The notes under the pieces: model-generated
The model's input: only the letters and a program-made list of their open reading frames with translations
Told to the model about the DNA's origin: nothing
The model's database searches: none
From: Bacillota bacterium
Lineage (GTDB): Bacteria > Bacillota > Bacilli > Alicyclobacillales > Alicyclobacillaceae
NCBI GenBank assembly: GCA_021816665.1
Contig: JAKAXI010000141.1
Coordinates: forward strand, 1-5,945
Reading direction: 5' to 3'
Length of the DNA: 5,945 nt
Translations under genes and position numbers: made by a program
In this document: positions 1 to 5,432 of the stretch, in pieces
Position numbering within the stretch: position 1 is the stretch's first letter
Layout of the letters: each line of letters opens with the position of its first letter

Positions 1-7
1 AAGGAGG
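1..7 (+). promoter_or_regulatory. Ribosome binding site that sets the dusB start
   Basis: AAGGAGG is a near-perfect Shine-Dalgarno sequence. It directly abuts the ATG at 8, which leaves no spacer, but it stands 9 bases before the in-frame GTG at 17. The spacing therefore favours GTG 17 as the real start. Confidence 0.8.
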
Positions 8-16
8 ATGACCAGC

Positions 17-997
17 GTGCTTACGATTGGCGGGGTTCAAATCGAGGACCCTGTGATTTTGTCTCCGATGGCGGGTGTCTGCAACCCGCCGTTTCGCATC
101 ATCGCGAAGCAGCTCGGCGCAGGCATGGTCTGCGCGGAGATGGTCAGCGACAAGGCGCTGGTGCACGGCAACGAAAAAAGCCAGCGGATGCTGACCATTC
201 TGCCCGACGAGCATCCCGTCAGCTTGCAGCTCGTCGGCTACGACAAAGACTCGATGGTCAGCGCCGCGGCAATGGTCGGTGAGACCAACGCCGACCTCAT
301 CGACATCAACATGGGCTGCCCCGTGCTGAAGATCTACAAGAACGGCTCCGGTGCTGCCCTCGCGCGCGATCCCGAATACGCAGCGTCCATTGTCCGCGGC
401 GTCGTGGAGCGCGTGGAGAAACCCGTCACCGTCAAGTTTCGCAAGGGTTGGGACGACGATCACGTCAACGCGGTTGAAGTCGCGCAAGCCGTCGTCGAGG
501 CAGGTGCGAAGGCCGTCACCGTGCACGGCCGCACGGCCGAGCAGCTGTACTCCGGCCGCGCCGACTGGGACATCATCCGCCAGGTTAAGCAGGCTGTGAA
601 TGTGCCCGTGATCGGCAACGGCGATGTCGTTGAGCCAGAAGACGCCCTGCGTATGATGCGCGAGACCGGTTGCGACGGCGTGATGATCGGCCGCGGGGCG
701 CTCGGATATCCCTGGGTGTTTCGCGAGGTGGCACACTTCCTGCGCACCGGCGAGAAGCTGGAGAAGCCGTCGTTTGAGGAGCGGATCGCGGTCGCAATCC
801 GACACTTGCACCTACTCGTCGCGCATAAAGGCGAGAACATCGGCGTGAAGGAGATGCGCAAGCACGCGGCGTGGTACATCAAAGGCATGCCGGGCGCTGC
901 AGACATGCGCAATGTAATCAACGCTCAGACCACCGAAGATGGGATGGCGCGCGTGCTGCAGACGTACCTCGAGGACCTGTCCGCTGTGGCAGTCTAA
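17..997 (+). CDS. dusB: tRNA-dihydrouridine synthase, DusB type
   Basis: FMN-dependent enzyme that reduces specific uridines in the tRNA D-loop region to dihydrouridine using NAD(P)H; cytosolic. I start it at GTG 17, giving 326 residues, close to the usual 320-335. The protein then begins MLTIGGVQI, which lines up with Bacillus DusB starts; the longer form from ATG 8 adds only three residues and has no usable spacer. Numbered from GTG, the sequence shows SPMAGVCNPPFR near residue 16 (flavin-binding strand), DINMGCP with the catalytic acid Cys101, TVKFRKGW near 138 with flavin-contacting Lys140, TVHGRT near 168 with His170, IGNGDV near 199 and MIGRGALGYPW near 223 (phosphate binding). A helical tRNA-binding C-terminal domain follows from about 250. 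The gene looks intact. Which tRNA position it modifies cannot be read from the sequence. Upstream neighbours lie outside the window. Confidence 0.95.
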   Translation: MLTIGGVQIEDPVILSPMAGVCNPPFRIIAKQLGAGMVCAEMVSDKALVHGNEKSQRMLTILPDEHPVSLQLVGYDKDSMVSAAAMVGETNADLIDINMGCPVLKIYKNGSGAALARDPEYAASIVRGVVERVEKPVTVKFRKGWDDDHVNAVEVAQAVVEAGAKAVTVHGRTAEQLYSGRADWDIIRQVKQAVNVPVIGNGDVVEPEDALRMMRETGCDGVMIGRGALGYPWVFREVAHFLRTGEKLEKPSFEERIAVAIRHLHLLVAHKGENIGVKEMRKHAAWYIKGMPGAADMRNVINAQTTEDGMARVLQTYLEDLSAVAV

Positions 998-1088
998 AGC
1001 GTGAGTATCGGCCGCGGCCGTCCGCAACGCAATGTCGCGGGCGGAGCCAAATGCAGCGTCGACCGCGGCGGTCCACAACCTGCCCGGT

Positions 1089-1142
1089 CGTTTTTCGCTC
1101 CGATCTCTGCCGTTCTGCCGTTTTTCGCTGCAACGTTTTTCG
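1089..1142 (+). repeat. Three copies of CGTTTTTCG
   Basis: The 9-mer CGTTTTTCG occurs exactly at 1089-1097, 1119-1127 and 1134-1142, with start-to-start distances of 30 and 15 bases. The first two copies share a longer form, CGTTTTTCGCT. They are T-rich islands in GC-rich surroundings just before the peptidase ribosome binding site. The function is unknown; binding sites or a slipped duplication are both possible. Confidence 0.6.
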
Positions 1143-1154
1143 TCCCAACAAACC

Positions 1155-1163
1155 GGGGAGGTG
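1155..1163 (+). promoter_or_regulatory. Ribosome binding site for a TTG start
   Basis: GGGGAGGTG is a strong Shine-Dalgarno sequence. Its GGAGG core ends 8 bases before TTG 1170. A second TTG at 1166 is in another frame and too close, so the site selects TTG 1170 as the start of the peptidase gene. Confidence 0.75.
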
Positions 1164-1169
1164 GCTTGA

Positions 1170-2975
1170 TTGAAGCCGATTTCAGTTGCCCGCTACATGG
1201 AGATTCGCAGTGCAGCCGGTGGGGTGTTCGCCTACGACGACAGCGCGATGTACTTCGTTTCGACTCTGACCGGGATCCCGCAGGTGTGGCGTCAGCAGCC
1301 GGACGTGCCGTGGCCGCAGCAGATCACGTTTTTCGCCGACCGCGTGATGGGCGTCGCGCCGTCGCCGACGGAGCCTTTGCTCTGCGTCGAAGCGGACGAA
1401 GGTGGCAGTGAGCGCGCGCAGCTGTTCCTGACGGACCTCGAAGGGACAGACCCGGTCAACATCACGGACGACCCGGCGCACATCTACAGCCTTGGCGCCT
1501 TCAGTCCGGACGGGAAGCGGCTGTCCTACTGCACCAACCGCCGCAACGGCCGCGACTTTGACCTCTACGTCTACGACATTGCCGAGAACAAGCACACCCC
1601 TGTGCACGAGAGCGCGTACACCAACTACGCGTCTGTGTTCCACCCGTCGGGCGACCAAGTGCTGGTCGCGCGGCATCACACGAACCTCAATCACGACCTG
1701 ATTCTGGTCGACATCGCGAGCGGCGAGACGACCCTGCTCACGCCGCACGAGGGCGAGGCGCGGTTTGAGGCGCCGCGGTTCAGCGAAGACGGGTCAACGC
1801 TGTACGTGCTGACGGACAAAGACAGCGAGTTTGTGCGCCTCGCAGCGATCGACGTGGCGACACAGGTCATCACCTGGCTGACTGCAGACGACTGGGGTGT
1901 TGACGCGCTCTCCTTGTCGGCCGACAAGTCGCTCCTCGCGTACAGCCGCAATGAAGACGGCGCGTCGAAGCTGTACGTCGCCGACCTGACGAAGTCGTCT
2001 CGCGAGACACTCACTTACGTCACCGGCTTGCCAGAACCGCCGGCGGGCGTCGTCGCAAGCCTCACTTGGAACAAGCGCGGCCGCAGCATTGCCATCACGC
2101 TGAGCAGCCCTACATACGCGACCGAGGTGTGGAAACTCGATGTCGACGCACGGCGGATCGACCGCGTCACGTTCGCCTCCATCTCCTCTGTGCCTGCGTC
2201 TCGCTTCGTCGAACCGGAGCTCGTGCACTACGACTCGTTTGACGGCTTGTCGATCCCGGCCTTTTACTACCGCCCACAGGACACCTCCGGCCCGTACCCG
2301 GTCGTCGTGTACGTGCACGGCGGTCCGGAGTCGCAGAGCCGCAACAGCTTCAACGCCATCGTGCAGTACTTCGTCAACCGCGGCTACGCCGTGTTTGTGC
2401 CAAACGTCCGCGGCAGCGACGGCTACGGCAGGACGTTCGTACACCTTGACGACGTGCGCAAGCGCATGGACTCTGTGGCGGACTTGGCGAAGTGCGTGGA
2501 CTGGCTGGTCGATCACGGAGACGCAAAGCGAGACGCCATCGCGGTCATGGGCGGGTCGTACGGCGGCTTCATGACGCTGGCAGCGGTGACACACTACCCC
2601 GAGTTGTGGGCGGCTGGCGTGGACATCGTCGGGATCGCCAATTTGCGCACCTTCATCGAGAACACAAGCCCGTACCGTAGGCACCTGCGCGAACCGGAGT
2701 ACGGCACGATCGAGGCGGATGGGGAGTTCTTTGATGCCATCTCGCCGATTCACCACGTCGACCGCATCACTGCGCCGATGATCATTGTCCACGGCGCGAA
2801 CGACCCGCGCGTGCCCGTCGGAGAAGCGGAGCAGATGGTGGCTGCTCTCGAGGCGCGCAACCACCCGGTCGAGTACCTGCGCTTTGAAGACGAAGGCCAC
2901 GGTGTCGTAAAACTCGGCAACCGCATCAAGGCGTACGGGGCGATTGCAGACTTTCTTGACAGACACCTGAAATAA
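1170..2975 (+). CDS. S9 family serine peptidase (acylaminoacyl-peptidase/prolyl oligopeptidase type)
   Basis: A 601-residue serine peptidase, expected to cleave short peptides or acylated amino termini rather than folded proteins. The N-terminal part (about 1-340) is a beta-propeller with PD40/WD40-like blades visible as FSPDGKRLSY (111-120), FSEDGSTLYVL (204-214), LSADKSLLAYS (249-259) and WNKRGRSIAIT (300-310). In this family the propeller gates access to the active site. The alpha/beta-hydrolase domain follows: HGGPE at 383-387 (oxyanion region), GGSYGG with nucleophile Ser463, HGANDPRVP with Asp545 and EDEGHG with His577, so the triad is complete and correctly ordered. No signal peptide or membrane segment is seen, so it is probably cytosolic. 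The length is typical. The start is TTG, supported by the site at 1155-1163; Met10 is the next alternative. The thioredoxin-like gene follows after 27 bases and is probably co-transcribed. The exact substrate is not determinable. Confidence 0.93.
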   Translation: MKPISVARYMEIRSAAGGVFAYDDSAMYFVSTLTGIPQVWRQQPDVPWPQQITFFADRVMGVAPSPTEPLLCVEADEGGSERAQLFLTDLEGTDPVNITDDPAHIYSLGAFSPDGKRLSYCTNRRNGRDFDLYVYDIAENKHTPVHESAYTNYASVFHPSGDQVLVARHHTNLNHDLILVDIASGETTLLTPHEGEARFEAPRFSEDGSTLYVLTDKDSEFVRLAAIDVATQVITWLTADDWGVDALSLSADKSLLAYSRNEDGASKLYVADLTKSSRETLTYVTGLPEPPAGVVASLTWNKRGRSIAITLSSPTYATEVWKLDVDARRIDRVTFASISSVPASRFVEPELVHYDSFDGLSIPAFYYRPQDTSGPYPVVVYVHGGPESQSRNSFNAIVQYFVNRGYAVFVPNVRGSDGYGRTFVHLDDVRKRMDSVADLAKCVDWLVDHGDAKRDAIAVMGGSYGGFMTLAAVTHYPELWAAGVDIVGIANLRTFIENTSPYRRHLREPEYGTIEADGEFFDAISPIHHVDRITAPMIIVHGANDPRVPVGEAEQMVAALEARNHPVEYLRFEDEGHGVVKLGNRIKAYGAIADFLDRHLK

Positions 2976-3002
2976 CTGACGGCCCGGGGGAGGAGACTGA
3001 CA

Positions 3003-3575
3003 ATGGCAGAAAACGTACAAGCAGCGTTTGAAGCGGGGATGGCGCCGCAGGAGTTTATCGACAAGATGACCCGGAACCAGGACAAGTTTCTCGACTGGGG
3101 CGAGCGCTTCACCTGGATGGACGAGGCGGCACAGGCCTACATCACCGGGCTGCGCGGCAAGACGAACGTTCGCTGCCTGATCATCGCCGCGGAGTGGTGC
3201 GGCGACGTCGTGCGCAACGTCCCGGTTGTGCTCAAGGTGACGGAGGCGGCCGGGATCGAGACGCGGATGCTCATCATGGAAGAACACCTTGACGTCATGG
3301 ACCGTTTCCTGACCTACGGCGGCCGGTCCATCCCGGTCGTACTGTTCATCGACCAGGATGGAGAGGTCATTTCGAAGTGGGGACCACGGCCTGCCTATGT
3401 GCAGGAACCGATGGCGCGGTTCAAGCAGGAGAACCAGGACCCGCAGGCCCCGGACTACCAGGAGAAACTGACTGCCGCTCGCGCAGAAGTTGTGAAGCGT
3501 TACGGCGAGGACACAGGGTACCAGGTGCTGATCGTGAAGGAACTGCGCGACCTGCTTGAACAGGCCGCGCAGTAA
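3003..3575 (+). CDS. Thioredoxin-fold family protein with a single active-site cysteine
   Basis: A 190-residue protein of the thioredoxin-like family usually described as Thioredoxin_9. It shows an N-terminal helical extension (1-50), a strand RCLIIAAEWCGD (57-68) leading into the active-site helix, IPVVLFID (110-117) with cis-Pro111, and a charged helical C-terminal tail. Family members usually read WCGDC or WCGDS; here the motif is WCGDV, so Cys66 remains but the second position is Val69. The only other cysteine is Cys58, in the preceding strand. A classical CxxC dithiol-disulfide exchange is therefore unlikely. A monothiol role, thiolation chemistry or a purely binding role fits better (inference). 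There is no signal peptide, so it should be cytosolic. The ATG start follows the strong GGGGGAGGAG site at 2986-2995 by 7 bases. It lies 27 bases after the peptidase gene, which suggests an operon. The partner is unknown. Confidence 0.85.
   Translation: MAENVQAAFEAGMAPQEFIDKMTRNQDKFLDWGERFTWMDEAAQAYITGLRGKTNVRCLIIAAEWCGDVVRNVPVVLKVTEAAGIETRMLIMEEHLDVMDRFLTYGGRSIPVVLFIDQDGEVISKWGPRPAYVQEPMARFKQENQDPQAPDYQEKLTAARAEVVKRYGEDTGYQVLIVKELRDLLEQAAQ
3543..3572 (+). other. Strong hairpin ending at the stop codon of the thioredoxin-like gene
   Basis: CTGCGCG-A-CCTG (3543-3554) pairs with CAGG-C-CGCGCAG (3561-3572): 11 pairs with one A-C mismatch around the loop CTTGAA. The stem ends on the last sense codon, directly before TAA 3573-3575. 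No T-run follows, so it is not a classical intrinsic terminator. It may protect the 3' end of the mRNA or act as an imperfect or Rho-assisted terminator. Confidence 0.5.
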
Positions 3576-3638
3576 CGGGGTTAGTCACCCAATCAAACGG
3601 ATTCGTTGCACCCAGTGATAATTTCGCGTTTGACAGAC

Positions 3639-3667
3639 GTGAAACGACGTGCCCAGTTTTGTATCAT
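3639..3667 (+). promoter_or_regulatory. Probable sigma-A promoter for the flavin reductase gene
   Basis: The -10 candidate TATCAT (3662-3667) lies 17 bases after the -35 candidate GTGAAA (3639-3644), which matches TTGACA at 4 of 6 places. Transcription would begin near 3674 and give a leader of about 50 bases before ATG 3724. A perfect TTGACA also sits at 3630-3635, but it is 26 bases from this -10. GACGT is repeated at 3636 and 3646, one helical turn apart, around the -35 region. Confidence 0.45.
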
Positions 3668-3723
3668 GAGAACAGTGGGCTCCGACGAGAGTGGTCCATT
3701 CGAACGAGGGGAGAGATAAGAAG

Positions 3724-4200
3724 ATGGATGATCAAGCAAAGAAAACCGCACTGCGCGGCATCAGTTACGGCCTGTACGTGATCGGCACGAAGGGAGACGA
3801 CGGTCTGCACGCGTTTACCGGTAACTGGGTGACGCAGGCGTCATTTGCGCCGCCGCTCGTGGCGATTGGCGTCAAGAAGGACTCCGGTTCATGGGCTGGC
3901 ATTCAGCAGAGCCGCGTGTTCTCGGTCAACGTGCTGGAGACCGGCTCAAAGGACCTTGCTTTTGCCTTCTTCAAGCCTGTGTCTGTGGAAGGGAATAAAA
4001 TTGCTGGCTACGAGTACGAGACGAAGACAACTGGCAGCCCCATTCTCAAAGACGCCCTGTCGTGGTTTGAGTGCAAAGTTACGGACATCGTCGATCGCGG
4101 CGACCACGCGCTCGTCGTCGGCGAAGTCATCGATGCGGGCGTACATCGCGAAGGCGATCCGATGACGCTGAAGGAGACCGGGCTCTTCTACGGCGGCTGA
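3724..4200 (+). CDS. Flavin reductase-like FMN-binding protein
   Basis: A 158-residue protein of the flavin reductase-like split-barrel family, which binds FMN and uses NAD(P)H to supply reduced flavin or pass electrons to partners. Visible family features are the N-terminal ISYGLYVIGTK strand (13-23), FTGNWVTQASFAPPLVAIGV (31-50) with the NWVTQ flavin-phosphate segment, FSVNVLETGSKDLAFAF (66-82), ILKDALSWFECKV (107-119) and DHALVVGEVIDAG (127-139) before the final GLFYGG. It closely recalls the short cytosolic members found in bacilli and in rubredoxin-linked proteins; no rubredoxin domain is fused here. I start at ATG 3724, with AGGGGAG at 3707-3713 ten bases upstream. The in-frame GTG at 3691 would add eleven polar residues and overlap that site. 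It has its own probable promoter, so it is likely transcribed apart from the upstream genes. Substrate partner unknown. Confidence 0.9.
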   Translation: MDDQAKKTALRGISYGLYVIGTKGDDGLHAFTGNWVTQASFAPPLVAIGVKKDSGSWAGIQQSRVFSVNVLETGSKDLAFAFFKPVSVEGNKIAGYEYETKTTGSPILKDALSWFECKVTDIVDRGDHALVVGEVIDAGVHREGDPMTLKETGLFYGG

Positions 4201-4233
4201 ACCGTGTGGCGTGTGGCGTTCAATAGCGGCGCA

Positions 4234-4284
4234 GGGCAGCCTATTCACTACTTTTCGCGTCGTGGATGGGTGAATAGGCTGTCC
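4234..4284. repeat. 15-base inverted repeat with 21-base loop
   Basis: GGGCAGCCTATTCAC (4234-4248) pairs with GTGAATAGGCTGTCC (4270-4284), 15 pairs including one G-T. No T-run follows on either strand. The arms are copies 1 and 2 of the GGACAGCCTATTCAC motif that recurs at 4336-4362 and, degenerate, at 4384-4397. Confidence 0.85.
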
Positions 4285-4335
4285 GGGATCGCTTAAGGTG
4301 GGCCGAGGCCCCTCGATCCATTCCCGCAACGCCAC

Positions 4336-4358
4336 TTAGGCTGTTTCGGACAGCCTAA
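4336..4358. repeat. 9-base inverted repeat with TTCGG loop
   Basis: TTAGGCTGT (4336-4344) and ACAGCCTAA (4350-4358) are perfect complements around TTCGG. The right arm with its flank, GGACAGCCTAATCGC (4348-4362), matches the left arm of the preceding repeat at 12 of 15 places. There is no T-run, so it is not a standard terminator. Confidence 0.8.
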
Positions 4359-4456
4359 TCGCGCCAGATCCCGGTGTTTTCCGGTCATAAGCTGTCCTGT
4401 GCGGCTATGGATTGGCACCGGATACACGGAGTCCGCCGCGACCGGGTGCCGCGACC

Positions 4457-4480
4457 CGAATGTGGCGCTCGAATGTGGCG
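4457..4480 (+). repeat. Tandem direct repeat CGAATGTGGCG
   Basis: CGAATGTGGCG is found at 4457-4467 and again, identical, at 4470-4480, a period of 13. GCGACCCG flanks the pair at 4451-4458 and 4478-4485. The function is unknown. Confidence 0.75.
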
Positions 4481-4555
4481 ACCCGCCAGAGCACTCGCGT
4501 CGCGACACCACGATAGAGAGCATGGGGTACCCAAGTGTGGATCGCAATTGATGGG

Positions 4556-4583
4556 AAAATAGCCGCTTGCGGCTATTTTTTTT
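4556..4583 (+). terminator. Strong intrinsic terminator
   Basis: AAAATAGCCG (4556-4565), loop CTTG, CGGCTATTTT (4570-4579), with a run of eight T at 4576-4583. Ten perfect pairs plus the T-run make this a clear terminator for plus-strand transcription. Read on the minus strand the stem ends in only four T, so it may also stop the convergent methyltransferase transcript, though less strongly. The nearest plus-strand stop codon is at 4200. Confidence 0.92.
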
Positions 4584-4637
4584 CATCATAGTTTTGTGCT
4601 CCCCAGGAGTATGAGGGGGTTTGGGGAAGCCCTTTGC

Positions 4638-4662
4638 GGGTGGCCAACACGGCCGCCCTTTT
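4638..4662 (+). terminator. Weak terminator-like hairpin at the methyltransferase stop
   Basis: GGGTGGCC (4638-4645) pairs with GGCCGCCC (4651-4658) through eight pairs including one T-G, loop AACAC, followed by TTTT at 4659-4662. It faces the plus strand and abuts the end of the minus-strand methyltransferase gene. It could block plus-strand read-through into that gene; the T-run is short. Confidence 0.35.
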
Positions 4663-5390
4663 CATGTCCGCTGCGTCAGCCAGCCGACGAACTGATAGGT
4701 TTGGAAGAACTGCAGAGGCTCCGAAAATCCAGCATCGCGCAACAACTGTTTGAGATGCTCTCCGGGGATGGCGGTGCTCTGCTCAATGTTTTGACGCAGT
4801 TTGGCAGCGAGACGCTCGTGGCCAGTTGCTGCGATGGCTCCGTCGTAGAGCGCTTGACTGTGCAAAGCAGATGCGTGGTCGTCGTCTCGGACAGCCGAGA
4901 CGAGAATCAGCCGTGCGCCTTGGCGCAGTCGCGACGCGATCCCCTGCAACAGGGCCCGTCGGTCGTCGTCGCCAGCGACGAAGTGCAACACCAGGATACA
5001 AGTGGCAGCGTCGTGGAGGTCAGGACCAGCCGCGTCGATTGACCCACAGCACCACAGGATGCGCTCTGCCACTCCAACCTCTTCTGCGCGGGAGCGTGCA
5101 GAGGCGATCATGTTGGCAGCGGGATCAATCGCTGTGAATGTCCAGTTTGGGTGCGCTACACTGAGCGTGATCAACTCGGTTCCGCCGCCCGCGCCGACGA
5201 TGAGAACTCGCCCTTCGTCCGGGACGAACGGGCGCAGGTAGGCGTCGACCAGCGTGTGCAGGCCGTCGTAGGTTGGCAACAGCACTCGGATGTCAGACTG
5301 GTAGCGGTCGGTATGCCGCTGTGGCAGCTGATCAAACTGCAGCATACCGTCCACTCCATTTTGCCCAGATGTGCGATCGTTCGACTCCAC
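4662..5390 (-). CDS. Class I SAM-dependent methyltransferase, CmoA-like
   Basis: A 242-residue cytosolic protein with a Rossmann-type SAM-binding domain. Motif I is RVLIVGAGGGTE (61-72), the ribose-binding acid is Asp89 in TAIDPAANM, a third strand gives ILWCCGSI (111-118), the motif IV region is DAATCILVLHFV (127-138), then DDDRRALLQGIASRL (141-155) and LILVSA (161-166). The order resembles CmoA: an N-terminal FD (19-20) and P-x-Y-x-x-L-x-x-LV (39-48) before motif I, LxFV plus a DR-x-x-LL helix, and a closing LLRDAGFSEPLQFFQTYQFVGWL region (216-238). Substrate is not known, and true CmoA function is not claimed. The listed start is GTG 5390 with AAAGGGGG at 5406-5399. ATG 5345 (residue 16) has GGAG 8 bases upstream and is a serious alternative of 227 residues. 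It lies 42 bases after the small membrane protein gene with no promoter seen between, so both probably form an operon. Confidence 0.88.
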   Translation of the reverse strand: MESNDRTSGQNGVDGMLQFDQLPQRHTDRYQSDIRVLLPTYDGLHTLVDAYLRPFVPDEGRVLIVGAGGGTELITLSVAHPNWTFTAIDPAANMIASARSRAEEVGVAERILWCCGSIDAAGPDLHDAATCILVLHFVAGDDDRRALLQGIASRLRQGARLILVSAVRDDDHASALHSQALYDGAIAATGHERLAAKLRQNIEQSTAIPGEHLKQLLRDAGFSEPLQFFQTYQFVGWLTQRT

Positions 5391-5432
5391 AGTCGGTGCC
5401 CCCTTTGCGGTTCGGTTTTTGTTCCAAATCGC

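Larger units (their letters stand above)
998..1169. other. Non-coding gap between dusB and the S9 peptidase gene
   Basis: This 172-base gap holds no convincing gene and no clear sigma-A promoter. It contains the perfect 12-base palindrome CGGCCGCGGCCG at 1009-1020, a short hairpin GACCG-CGG-CGGTC at 1061-1073, and three copies of CGTTTTTCG (1089-1142). No stem followed by a T-run marks an intrinsic terminator, so read-through from dusB into the peptidase gene is possible. Confidence 0.6.
4201..4555. other. Repeat-rich non-coding region, possible structured RNA
   Basis: No open frame here has a ribosome binding site or a recognisable product. The plus strand can form GTGGCGTT (4213-4220) with AACGCCAC (4328-4335), enclosing the 15-pair hairpin 4234-4284 and a second helix GGATCG/CGATCC (4286-4291 with 4314-4319, with inner GGGC/GCCC). 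The hairpin 4336-4358 follows directly. Further on are GGCACC/GGTGCC (4414-4419 with 4445-4450), TGGCG/CGCCA (4476-4488) and the tandem repeat 4457-4480. TGTGGCG occurs four times (4205, 4212, 4461, 4474). I compared it by eye with tmRNA, RNase P RNA, 6S, SRP RNA and common riboswitches and saw no hallmark sequence. A long 3' UTR, a new small RNA and decayed mobile-element ends remain open. Confidence 0.5.

Noticed and set aside
1009..1020. 12-base palindrome CGGCCGCGGCCG as an operator
   Set aside because: Perfect GC-only palindromes arise readily in GC-rich sequence, and no promoter lies next to it.
1794..3287. 497-codon open frame on the minus strand
   Set aside because: It is antisense to two well-supported genes (S9 peptidase and thioredoxin-like). 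Its translation is rich in His, Arg and Val with no recognisable domain, as expected from a GC-rich shadow frame.
3630..3635. Perfect TTGACA as the -35 of the flavin reductase promoter
   Set aside because: The nearest good -10 (3662-3667) is 26 bases away, and 17 bases downstream there is only CCAGTT.
3691..3723. GTG 3691 as the start of the flavin reductase gene
   Set aside because: It would translate through the strong ribosome binding site at 3707-3713 and add a polar tail not expected in the family; ATG 3724 fits better.
4374..4562. 62-codon plus-strand frame ending inside the terminator
   Set aside because: No ribosome binding site before the GTG, atypical composition, and its stop lies within the terminator stem.
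4201..4583. tmRNA, RNase P RNA, 6S RNA, SRP RNA or a known riboswitch
   Set aside because: None of the hallmark sequences I know for these RNAs is visible, so no family name is justified without a covariance search.
4293..4589. 98-codon minus-strand frame across the repeat region
   Set aside because: It starts in the terminator's T-run complement, has no ribosome binding site, and its sequence shows no domain.
4596..5042. 148-codon plus-strand frame
   Set aside because: It runs mostly antisense to the methyltransferase, whose motifs are clear, and has no domain of its own.
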